DNA of 64,000 nucleotides from Saccharomyces mikatae IFO 1815 (Eukaryota; Ascomycota; Saccharomycetes; Saccharomycetales; Saccharomycetaceae): the NCBI RefSeq assembly GCF_947241705.1, contig NC_079261.1, positions 248,001 to 312,000 of the forward strand, written 5' to 3'. Position numbers and translations under genes: made by a program. Positions within the stretch are counted from its first letter, which is position 1; each line of letters starts with the position of its first letter. Shown piece after piece: positions 10,501 to 18,193 of this stretch. The notes beneath the pieces were generated by a model. That model was not told where the DNA came from and ran no database searches. It was given only the letters and a program-made list of their open reading frames with translations.

Positions 10501-11626
10501 TCACAGAGAACCCACTCAAACCACATTTGGTTTTAGAACCTCTACCTGTGGCACCCTCGTCTCTGATTTCACCACCAGAACCTGTAGCAGCACCTGGGAA
10601 AGGAGACACGGCTGTTGGATGATTATGGGTTTCAACCTTAATAAGTAATGGAATTCTTTCTTTTATAGAGCTCCATTCCTTTGTAGCGGAGTTTGGTGCG
10701 AAGAAAAAGGCATCGTTTTCACTGTCCAAAACTGCTGCATTATCAGAGTATGCACTTATGGTATATTCTGGGTTTAACTTGTGTGTATTTCTAATCATTT
10801 GAAATAAAGTATATTGTTGCTTTATTCCATCAATTGTCCAATCGGCATTGAAAATTTTGTGACGACAATGCTCAGAATTTACTTGAGCGAACATGAATAG
10901 TTCAACATCTGTAGGATCTCTTTTCATAGTTTCGACGAAGGCGTGAATCAAATACTCCATTTCTCCACTGTCTAAAGCCAAGCCCAATTCCACATTGGCC
11001 TTTGATAAAATGTCCTTGGGAGACTGCTTAGTGTCATTAGGAGTCAATGGAACGTGAACTAATTGCTTTGGCTCTTCATGTGTGAAAATGCTCATCGTAT
11101 TTGGTGGTTCAGTTAGATACAATTGTTGGGTCATTCTATCGTAGACACACTTCAACGAAATATCATTTAAATTCTCTAAAAGAGGGAAGCCTGGGACAGT
11201 CTTTATTAGTAAAGCTAAACCTCTTTCAATACGTTGAACCTTGTCTTGAAGTCCACATACATGGGCAATATTAGTGGCCTTGGAAGACCAAGGAGAAATA
11301 GTACCTGATCTGGGAATCACTCTAATCAAGTATGTGTCTTTGCCAAGAGCTGAGCTAGGCAAATTATTAGCTACAGCATCGTTTAATTGTTTTGCTAATG
11401 GATCGTTGGCAATGTCCAGAGGAGAATCATAAGTCAACAAGACCTCTAGTAATTTAGTATCACGTTCAGACAAATTTTGAGCGATGCCGTTGACATAATG
11501 AATATAACACGAACGCAGTTCATTGATGACAGAAGTACTATTTGTATAGGAGTTTATATCCTTGATCAAATTTTCAACTCTGAACTGAGATAAGGCCTTA
11601 GGACCTGCAAAAATATAATCAGTCAT
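7550..11626 (-). CDS. ADE6: Ade6, phosphoribosylformylglycinamidine (FGAM) synthase
   Basis: This encodes 1358 residues, the full length of a eukaryotic or proteobacterial-type large PurL. It converts FGAR, glutamine and ATP to FGAM, the fourth step of purine synthesis, in the cytosol. The N-terminal PurS-like part and linker are followed by two AIR-synthase-like halves with the ATP-binding motif KVETHNHPTAVSPFPGAATG at about 330-350. The C-terminal class I glutamine amidotransferase domain has a nucleophile elbow GACNG with Cys1187 and the catalytic pair His1319 and Glu1321 in MPHPER. Nothing is missing. A Bas1/Gcn4-type TGACTC lies about 290 bp upstream. Confidence 0.98.
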   Translation of the reverse strand: MTDYIFAGPKALSQFRVENLIKDINSYTNSTSVINELRSCYIHYVNGIAQNLSERDTKLLEVLLTYDSPLDIANDPLAKQLNDAVANNLPSSALGKDTYLIRVIPRSGTISPWSSKATNIAHVCGLQDKVQRIERGLALLIKTVPGFPLLENLNDISLKCVYDRMTQQLYLTEPPNTMSIFTHEEPKQLVHVPLTPNDTKQSPKDILSKANVELGLALDSGEMEYLIHAFVETMKRDPTDVELFMFAQVNSEHCRHKIFNADWTIDGIKQQYTLFQMIRNTHKLNPEYTISAYSDNAAVLDSENDAFFFAPNSATKEWSSIKERIPLLIKVETHNHPTAVSPFPGAATGSGGEIRDEGATGRGSKTKCGLSGFSVSDLLIPGNEQPWELNIGKPYHIASALDIMIEAPLGSAAFNNEFGRPCINGYFRTLTTKVLNHQGKEEIRGFHKPIMIAGGFGTVRPQFALKNTPITPGSCLIVLGGQSMLIGLGGGAASSIASGEGSADLDFASVQRGNPEMERRCQQVIDACVALGNNNPIQSIHDVGAGGLSNALPELVHDNDLGAKFDIRKVLSLEPGMSPMEIWCNESQERYVLGVSPQDLSIFEDICKRERAPFAVVGHATAEQKLIVEDPLLKTTPIDLEMPILFGKPPKMSREAKTEALNLPEANLTKIPSLHDAIQRVLNLPTVGSKSFLITIGDRSVTGLIDRDQFVGPWQVPVADVGVTGTSLGETIISTGEAMAMGEKPVNALISASASAKLSVAESLLNLFAADVKSLQHIKLSANWMSPASHQGEGSKLYEAVQALGLDLCPALGVAIPVGKDSMSMKMKWDDKEVTAPLSLNITAFAPVFNTSKTWTPLLNKTAEDSVLVLVDLSAKQEAKSLGASALLQVYNQVGNKSPTVYDNAVLKGFLESLITLHQQEEDIVLAYHDRSDGGLLVTLLEMAFASRCGLVVNIDGEDLDCQLTNLFNEELGAIFQISSKNLSKFEKILNENGVAKEYISIVGKPSFDSQEIKIVNSKTSDVVYSNTRSELEQIWSKTSYEMQKLRDNPKTAEEEFATITDDKDPGLQYALTYNPADDMKIGLELCAQKPKVAILREQGVNGQMEMAWCFQQAGFNSVDVTMTDLLEGRFHLDEFIGLAACGGFSYGDVLGAGAGWAKSVLYHEGVRSQFSKFFNERQDTFAFGACNGCQFLSRLKEIIPGCENWPSFERNVSEQYEARVCMVQISQEKDNSSEESVFLNGMAGSKLPIAVAHGEGKATFSENAAQLEKFEKEGLCCIRYVDNYGNVTERFPFNPNGSSNGIAGIKSPNGRVLAMMPHPERVCRLEANSWYPEGKYEEWGGYGPWIRLFRSARRWVG

Positions 11627-11996
11627 TGAACTTGACTTCTTTTGTTAAGGACCTGGGAAGATTTATTGTCGATGATAGACTCGTTCAAATTCTTAGGGAT
11701 ATTGACAGAAGAATGTAGAAAAGAAATATGCTTCGAAATATGTCAGAGACAATTATTTAAATATAGATGTCAAGATTCTCGGGGAAAGAAAGAGTTAATT
11801 AATGGTATATATTGCATTTATTACAGTACCATCTGTTTAATGAGTCCTCTCATTCATTTTTTTTTTTCATTTTCCGCCAGCTCAAAGAAAATTTGAAGAA
11901 CGGGTCAACAAGAAAGAGTCAGGAACAGTTGAAGGACATTTTTGTATATTTACAAGCTACTGTGGAATACATATCCTATTTAAGTGCCATGCACAG
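11627..11996 (-). promoter_or_regulatory. ADE6 promoter and COX18 3' region
   Basis: This 370 bp gap carries the ADE6 promoter on the minus strand and the COX18 terminator. The only clear site is TGACTC. Small open frames on the plus strand here are not supported. Confidence 0.6.
11916..11921 (-). promoter_or_regulatory. TGACTC (Bas1/Gcn4 site) upstream of ADE6
   Basis: GAGTCA on the plus strand reads TGACTC toward ADE6, about 290 bp before its ATG. Bas1-Bas2 and Gcn4 use this hexamer to activate purine genes in response to adenine and amino-acid limitation. A single copy could occur by chance, but the context is right. Confidence 0.6.
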
Positions 11997-12947
11997 TCAT
12001 CGCTGGTAAGGATATATCCAGTTCAATATGATATTCTGCACGAGGGAGTACAGCTGTGATGATATCCAGTAAAGCGAAAGAAGGAATGGAGCCTGTGAAG
12101 ACATTGCTAACATAACTACGCAACCGAGCCTCGAGACATTTAGTATGCTTGCCATTGCTTCTTGGACCCTGTTAGAATTCCTTGAAACCGTCTTTATTCC
12201 CTGCGATGACAAACTCGAACTGAACATCAGTCGGCCGTTAAATTCCACGTTTAATACCGCTAGTGTTCCTACCAGGATGGGTGCCAGCAAGGGCATTGCC
12301 ATTAACGGTGTGCTGAGATCAAAAGAACCAAAACTCAGCAACGAAATCCAAGAAGGGTAAAAGCTCTCAATTAACTGTGCCTCTGTAAGTGTCCTGATTC
12401 CCATTGAGATTGTAACCCAAAGAGGAATTTGCACAATCGGTAATAGTGCATTCTTCCATAAGGGTACATTATATTTCTTAAATAATCTCTTTTGTCTCTT
12501 TCTTGTCTCCTTCACTGCCAGGAGTGTAATTTGTTCCGGTGTCAAGACACCAGGATTCTGTAGTGGCAATGGCAGAAGAGAACCGTTGGAATTTATTTCG
12601 GTAACAATTTTAGACTTTTTATTAGTGATAGCTGCTAATCGAAGCTTAACAATTGGCGTTATTGGGTGCACCAGTTTCCTTAATTCTTGCTGTTTCAAGA
12701 TTCTCTTACGCTGCCATATACTAAACGGGAGCGTCACGACGGTTCTAAGTGTAATAGTGCTCAAGGGAACAAGCACTATCCAAGGTATGTGTAAAACTTC
12801 ATGCAGAGTTAAGAATGTGTCAGCTACGTTTTGAAAAAGAGAAAAGTTCCTCTTTGTATTCGGATTGACCCTGCCATACCGAAAGCCAACTGAACTGCAC
12901 CGAAACGAGGCAAAGGGATTTTGATGATTAGCTAGCCTCTTAAACAT
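11997..12947 (-). CDS. COX18: Cox18, mitochondrial inner-membrane insertase
   Basis: This encodes 316 residues, matching the remembered S. cerevisiae length. It belongs to the Oxa1/YidC/Alb3 family. The N-terminal about 30 residues are basic and hydroxylated (MFKRLANHQNPFASFRCSSV), a typical mitochondrial presequence. Hydrophobic segments follow at about 55-80, 170-195, 215-245 and 275-305. A basic, Gln-rich matrix loop lies between the first two (WQRKRILKQQELRK). Cox18 exports the C-terminal tail of Cox2 across the inner membrane during cytochrome oxidase assembly, with Mss2 and Pnt1. It lies between ADE6 and SPT4 on the same strand, each with its own promoter. Confidence 0.94.
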   Translation of the reverse strand: MFKRLANHQNPFASFRCSSVGFRYGRVNPNTKRNFSLFQNVADTFLTLHEVLHIPWIVLVPLSTITLRTVVTLPFSIWQRKRILKQQELRKLVHPITPIVKLRLAAITNKKSKIVTEINSNGSLLPLPLQNPGVLTPEQITLLAVKETRKRQKRLFKKYNVPLWKNALLPIVQIPLWVTISMGIRTLTEAQLIESFYPSWISLLSFGSFDLSTPLMAMPLLAPILVGTLAVLNVEFNGRLMFSSSLSSQGIKTVSRNSNRVQEAMASILNVSRLGCVVMLAMSSQAPFLLSLYWISSQLYSLVQNIILNWIYPYQR

Positions 12948-13186
12948 AATGCCATACTTCGATCTAAAGCTTTTTTGTTCTTAAGCCCTTTTCCAGTAAA
13001 TTCTTTTTGTCCTTTGGTTAAATTTATAGATGATTGAAAAATTAAGCCTGCTGACAAAAACAAAAAGTGCAGGATATTAAATAAATGAAAGCATCTATTT
13101 ATGCTAGATATATTTAAAAGAAAAAAAAAAGACAAAAAGACGAAATATTCATTATTATTATACATGTGGTACGAGGAAAGAAGGTT
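12948..13186. other. Gap between SPT4 stop and COX18 start
   Basis: This 240 bp of AT-rich DNA holds the SPT4 terminator and the COX18 promoter. T-rich and A-rich tracts lie at 13100-13140. I see no named site. Confidence 0.5.
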
Positions 13187-13495
13187 CTATTCAACTTGGC
13201 TACCGTCCCTCGGTTTGTAATGAGGCAACAGCTCGACAACCTCAGCTGGTAGCCTACCATCAACCTTAATGGCATACATACCAGCAATATTATGATCTAC
13301 GCTTAACCACTTTGCTACCCACGATTTGGTTGGCTTACACATCCCAACTAGACCTTCGAAAGACGGCGAGGTACATTCCATAGTGGAAACACCTGCCTCT
13401 TCAAAGATACCCTGACAATTGGGACAGCCGTCTCTATTGAACTCATTGGTGGTCTGCACTATGCCACATAGCATACAAGCTCTTTCACTAGACAT
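13187..13495 (-). CDS. SPT4: Spt4, transcription elongation factor (DSIF small subunit)
   Basis: This encodes 102 residues, the full length of the family. The four-cysteine zinc site is Cys7, Cys10, Cys24 and Cys27 (CMLC and CPNC). Conserved residues in the middle ([20 protein letters not shown]) form the Spt5 NGN-binding face. Spt4 pairs with Spt5 on RNA polymerase II and I to support elongation through chromatin. A downstream small frame on the minus strand (12932-13165) is not supported as a gene. Confidence 0.97.
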   Translation of the reverse strand: MSSERACMLCGIVQTTNEFNRDGCPNCQGIFEEAGVSTMECTSPSFEGLVGMCKPTKSWVAKWLSVDHNIAGMYAIKVDGRLPAEVVELLPHYKPRDGSQVE

Positions 13496-13752
13496 TTCTT
13501 ACACTATACCTTCTTCGCTCTTGTTGCAAGGGATAATAATGGACATATGGCTATGATATTATAGTTTCGAGCCTTTTCTTAGTTTTTCACTTTTTCGTTT
13601 GAACTCATCATCAACGTATGAGGTGACCATTATTAGTGTCTAGAAATGAAAGTAGTTAAGAGATTAATGAACAATATGCATGAATATATTTATATATGAA
13701 CTATGGCGCCATAAAGTGCAACGTACTTATTTATTTCACATATGTTAGACAA
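13496..13752. other. Gap between VHT1 stop and SPT4 start
   Basis: This 257 bp holds the VHT1 terminator and the SPT4 promoter. It is AT-rich, and I see no recognisable factor site. Confidence 0.5.
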
Positions 13753-15561
13753 TTAGGACCGTTTCAAGTAATAGTAACCATCCTTTTCTTCCATGTCATT
13801 TCTTACAAATTCAGGGAGTTCTTCGCCCTTAGCACTATCATATAAAATGATACCATTGCCTAAAGCATGCTTCTTTTCGTTTCTCTTGTAAAAAAATAAC
13901 ACAACAAACGTCCATAAACCGTAGATGGCACCAAAAATCAAGCTTACAGTGTAACCAGTTTTAAAGCGTGGCGACTCCACGGTAGGCCATGCCAGGGTAG
14001 GAATCCAGGCGTAAGTGGACTGAGAGAACGAGTAAATGGCGATCCATGTAATAGCTTTTACCTGGGGATCAAATCTCAAGAAATCATTAATAAATGACCA
14101 TAGACATGGAGAAGCAGCCACACTGAAATACGTGGTGAAGAAGGCATACCATTTAGCACTAGAGGAAATATCCCATTTGATAAGTAGGGCACAAGAAATA
14201 GTATTCATTATAGCAGCAAAGACCATAAATATCCACTTGCACCTAAATAAATCGGCACCAAACGCGCAAAAAATGACGTATGCAAATCCTAAACATGCAG
14301 GTATAACACTCAGATTGTTTACTTGAGCAATAGAGTATTTGGGATTAGACTTCAACCACAAAGTATATGAGCCACTATAGGCCGTCATATTGTTCCACGA
14401 GCACGTATCGAAAACGACAAGTACCCAAAATGCTGGTGTACAAAACACTTTCTTCCACAGCTTTCCGCTCCAGAGTGGAGCTAGTTTACTTTTATCGACA
14501 CCATCCTTGATTTGGTTCCTCTTATTTCTTGCTCTTGCAATTCTTATTTCTTCATCAGTCAAGAATAAGGAATAGCATTTAGATGGCACGCCGGGAATAA
14601 CAAAAAACCCAATAATAGCTGTTGGGAGAGAAATTGCAATGGCATCGATCAAAAACATCCACCTCCAGCCTGCCAGACCATGAACACCGTTCAAACTTTT
14701 GAATATTCTACTCTGTAAAAGACCTGAAGTCACAGAACCCAGTTGTTGCCCACAAAAAAACAAACAGACCCTTGAATTTATTTCGTCGGGAGCATACCAG
14801 CAACCCAAAATATATTGGGACACTGGATAGTAAGCGGCACCAAACGCACTCAATATGAATCTGTAAGCTCTCAATTCGGCTAACGAGTTTGCCCTGTAAC
14901 ACGCAAAGGTAAACCAAGTCCAGCCCAAATCCATTATGGGCAAAATAATATGAGAAGGAAATCTTGGCAACAAGTACATAAAGGGTAACTGGAAGACAAT
15001 GGCACCCACACTAGCAATAGTGGAAGTGTAAACGAAATCATTACCCTTCATGCCCAAATCTTCCTTCATGTTGGAAACATATGCGTTGGTGTAGTTATTC
15101 GAATCCACTGATTTAGACCAACATAACATAAAAAAGTACAAGGCAATAACAATGTCTAGTTTATAAAGAAGTTTTCTTTCTGCCTTTGTTTGAGTGGTAT
15201 GATTAGGGTACAAAAACTCGTACCACTTACGTGATTTTTTGAACTCTTTATTAACACGATACTCGAATTCATCGAAGTATTTCCACCATTTACGTCCAGC
15301 TTCATCTCTCACCTCGTATGGCAAATCATGCCTTAAATTATGTGGATGAGTTTCTACAGAAGTAGTTTCTGCCGTAATGTCGGCCTTTGATAGCTTATCT
15401 ACGCTGTGATGTAGTTCCTCTTCAGTTGTAGCACTGGAATTAGTATCTTCTGAGTACAAACATTCATCTTCTTCAGGCAGCCTTCTCAAATGAGGGAAGT
15501 AACTCCTCCATGATTTACTCGAAAGAGTCATTGTTTGCTTATCTGTGTTGACTTTAGTCAT
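13753..15561 (-). CDS. VHT1: Vht1, plasma-membrane H+/biotin symporter
   Basis: This encodes 602 residues. The N-terminal about 130 residues are hydrophilic and Glu/Ser-rich, followed by about 12 hydrophobic segments of a major facilitator in the Dal5 (allantoate permease) family. The first segment begins near LDIVIALYFFMLCWS. Yeasts that cannot make biotin fully depend on this uptake. The start gives an N-terminus (MTKVNTDKQTMTLSSKSWRS) like the S. cerevisiae one. A second Met at codon 11 is the only nearby alternative. The protein is slightly longer than the 593 residues I recall. A biotin-response palindrome lies about 240 bp upstream. Confidence 0.95.
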   Translation of the reverse strand: MTKVNTDKQTMTLSSKSWRSYFPHLRRLPEEDECLYSEDTNSSATTEEELHHSVDKLSKADITAETTSVETHPHNLRHDLPYEVRDEAGRKWWKYFDEFEYRVNKEFKKSRKWYEFLYPNHTTQTKAERKLLYKLDIVIALYFFMLCWSKSVDSNNYTNAYVSNMKEDLGMKGNDFVYTSTIASVGAIVFQLPFMYLLPRFPSHIILPIMDLGWTWFTFACYRANSLAELRAYRFILSAFGAAYYPVSQYILGCWYAPDEINSRVCLFFCGQQLGSVTSGLLQSRIFKSLNGVHGLAGWRWMFLIDAIAISLPTAIIGFFVIPGVPSKCYSLFLTDEEIRIARARNKRNQIKDGVDKSKLAPLWSGKLWKKVFCTPAFWVLVVFDTCSWNNMTAYSGSYTLWLKSNPKYSIAQVNNLSVIPACLGFAYVIFCAFGADLFRCKWIFMVFAAIMNTISCALLIKWDISSSAKWYAFFTTYFSVAASPCLWSFINDFLRFDPQVKAITWIAIYSFSQSTYAWIPTLAWPTVESPRFKTGYTVSLIFGAIYGLWTFVVLFFYKRNEKKHALGNGIILYDSAKGEELPEFVRNDMEEKDGYYYLKRS

Positions 15562-16744
15562 AACTGAAAGTGAACAGAAGAATGATAATATTCAGTTTCA
15601 GCTATCAAAAAGGAGGCTTTATATATAACTACGTTTCTTATAGCCGCAAGAGTCATGCAGCTTGTTGGGAATGGCTATCACTCGATTTAGCCCTGCATCT
15701 CATATTTCAGTTCATTTTTTTTTTTTCATTTCACGCCTTTTTCCTCTTTCGCAGTTGAGTAAAAAGAGTCTTTGATTGCGTACGGCCTATTCTGTGTGAA
15801 TCATCCTAAAGTGATTCAGAATCTTAGCATCATTTTGGGTCAACTAATGATGACTCTCTAGTGTACTGCGGTAATTCTTGGCTGACGCCATCGTGAGAAT
15901 TTGTGTGCTAACAAAAAGTGATGTTATATTTGCATGAAGCATAGCAATGAGATGCCATGTGAAAGAAAATGGACAAGTGTAATATGAACGAGAATATGAC
16001 TAACAATCATAATGTATCAGCTTTTAATTAATTTTAATATAGTGGCCGATGTGTTGCAGGAAACCTGATTCTCAAACACGCTGCGCTCTAAAATAAAGAA
16101 ATGAGTCTCACATCCTCGAAAAGTGCAATAAAGTTGGGCTTAAAGTAAAGTTTGTGTATCGTTTATTTATCGCTCACCAAAATTGCAACCATTCCTCTTC
16201 AGAAGATCGGTAAGTGACTAATATCTCTTTTGATATGTAGGCTATCAAGAACTTGGCCTGTAATAGTGGTTGCATTATGTCTTTCTGTTGTATTTCTCTG
16301 CCTTCTTGTTAGATTTAGGCAAGCCTTAAAAACGACACTTGTACCAAGTACTCCTGGCATTTTGTTATTCGCTGAGGGAAGTTTCTGCAACAAAACGCCC
16401 AGATAACTTCGAGAAAGAGAGCATTCGTGACCTTCCAACTGTAGTCAAATACTGTCCTATGCCACAGGTATATTGTAAAAAGAATTATTAAACCCGTAGC
16501 ACTTCTATCTAGTGCGAAGTTTTCACCAGCTATTTATTGGTTGGCACCACATTTAAGAATTTTCATCAAGAAAGCATATTTTCATTTTTATCTTGTACTA
16601 CATAAAAAGACATATATTTCATGTACACATGGAACCAATCACTAAAAATTAACTATTTATTTCATTGAATGAACAACGTACTTTTGAAAAAATTTGGGAG
16701 GTTGATAAATGAACAAAAATTTATCGGCGGCTCTATAAAGATCT
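15562..16744 (-). promoter_or_regulatory. Long VHT1 upstream region
   Basis: This 1.18 kb gap runs from the VHT1 start to the GID10 stop. The VHT1-proximal third holds the VHRE palindrome and a T-run at 15716-15727. The remainder (about 15820-16740) shows no gene, RNA or repeat that I can recognise; the 79-codon minus-strand frame at 16199-16438 has no family features. Confidence 0.55.
15799..15816. promoter_or_regulatory. VHRE, Vhr1 biotin-response element
   Basis: AATCA, eight bases, then TGATT is an exact match to the AATCA-N8-TGAYT element bound by Vhr1 in the VHT1 and BIO5 promoters. It is a perfect inverted repeat of the half-sites and lies about 240 bp before the VHT1 ATG. It would induce VHT1 when biotin is low. 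Confidence 0.85.
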
Positions 16745-17623
16745 TTAAGCAATTTCAAATCCACTCGAGTAGGTGTTTAAATCGTCACAGTTAGTTGGAA
16801 CCAGTTCGAGTTTTTGGAATAGCTCACAAGCGGGATGATAGTAATATCCTTCCATTGAACCTGTTAATTGATCTAAACACACATAGTAAAATCCTTCAAA
16901 CGATGCTCCTTCCAGATGGTAGATATCATTCAACGTAAGGTTTTCTTGTTCTTCGTTATCCAGGAGAAATCTCTCCTTCCACTTGAGGTAAATATACCGT
17001 TGATTCATAAATTCTGCATTTTTATGATTATGCTGACCAAAATTTCTGTCCGCTAACACCCAGTTTTCAGTATCAAAGTGACCGAACCTCTTCCAATGAG
17101 AGCAATCACTCTCCCTCTGTGCTTTATACGGATCAAGAGTCTCCTCAGCGGGCCAGTGAAGTGAACATAATGGGTATTCATTATAATTAATAACGTACCC
17201 TTCAAAAAGGGTCACCACTTTTTCTAAGACTGGTGTCAAATTTCGAATAGTAAAGGTGCCTGTGACGTGCGGGTCCAAAGAATGCGATGCCTTATAAAGA
17301 GGCAGGTTCACAGTATCAATTTTCACTTCCACAGTATAATATGTGTATTTAGAAGATTGTGAACCACCAAATCTTAATCCAGGTCTTAGAAAATCTAGAT
17401 GCCTATCAATGGACTGGTAGATACATTTACCATTCTTACTTACCAAATTGGTTCCTTCCTCATAAAAATCACAGTCTTCTTCCTCTACTGGTTTAGAAAA
17501 AAATGAAGGTATATCAATTTTGGATAACTGGTAAGCATAAGTCGAAGCAATTATACCTTCGGTATCATCATTTCCTTTATCACTTTGTAACAACAATTTT
17601 CTGCCCATGTTTAGAGATGTCAT
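16745..17623 (-). CDS. GID10: Gid10, stress-induced substrate receptor of the GID ubiquitin ligase
   Basis: This encodes 292 residues, the same length as I recall for YGR066C. It is a Vid24/Gid4-type beta-barrel protein, with the family core from about residue 75 (LRPGLRFGGSQ) to 275 and the conserved LYKASHSLDPHVTGTFTI-like strand near 110-127. Gid4 and Gid10 are swappable receptors that recognise N-terminal proline degrons and hand substrates to the GID E3. Gid4 works on gluconeogenic enzymes, Gid10 under osmotic, heat or starvation stress. A CCCCT (STRE on the minus strand) lies about 180 bp upstream, fitting stress induction. Confidence 0.93.
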   Translation of the reverse strand: MTSLNMGRKLLLQSDKGNDDTEGIIASTYAYQLSKIDIPSFFSKPVEEEDCDFYEEGTNLVSKNGKCIYQSIDRHLDFLRPGLRFGGSQSSKYTYYTVEVKIDTVNLPLYKASHSLDPHVTGTFTIRNLTPVLEKVVTLFEGYVINYNEYPLCSLHWPAEETLDPYKAQRESDCSHWKRFGHFDTENWVLADRNFGQHNHKNAEFMNQRYIYLKWKERFLLDNEEQENLTLNDIYHLEGASFEGFYYVCLDQLTGSMEGYYYHPACELFQKLELVPTNCDDLNTYSSGFEIA

Positions 17624-18193
17624 ACTACAACGTACTTTACAGCAAGTATACTATAATACAAGAAGAAAGACAAACTTAGAGCCGCCACTATGAATTCCCT
17701 TTTTATATGTTTAATGAATATTTGAATTAACAACGAAGGCACTACATCATTGCCTCACACTTTCTTTTTCTGTACTGGTTCATCGAAATATTTTTTAAGG
17801 GCGCCCCTAAAGGCTATTGTTAAAAGAGCAAAAAAAGGTACCACAGACGAACAGCAAGACATCAGCCAAAGGTATCCCAGAGAAAAGAGGGTTGACAGGA
17901 GTATCTTAACCGTATTATTTAATTTAGAATAGAACAACATAGGAAACCTCGAGTGTAAAGGTTTTATATTACAGAGTAACACGTGACGAAGTGACGCTAG
18001 CATAGGAGATTATTATTTCTTTTGCTTGTCTCCATATAAGATGGTAACTTTTATCGTGGTGCTCGCATAAATGACTTTTAGAATGAAAGAATAATGAAAC
18101 ACTAAACCTAATATGTTTAGTTTCTGTATATCTTTTGCGGTTTTGTAATAAATTTAATGTTATTTGTATTACTTCATAGCTTCTATTTGACAA
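17624..18193 (-). promoter_or_regulatory. GID10 promoter and YGR067C 3' region
   Basis: This 570 bp gap lies between tandem minus-strand genes. CCCCT at 17804-17808 is a stress response element reading toward GID10. CACGTG lies at about 17981-17986, close to a CGTGACG motif. The left third is AT-rich and includes the YGR067C terminator. Small frames on both strands overlap here and are not supported. Confidence 0.55.
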
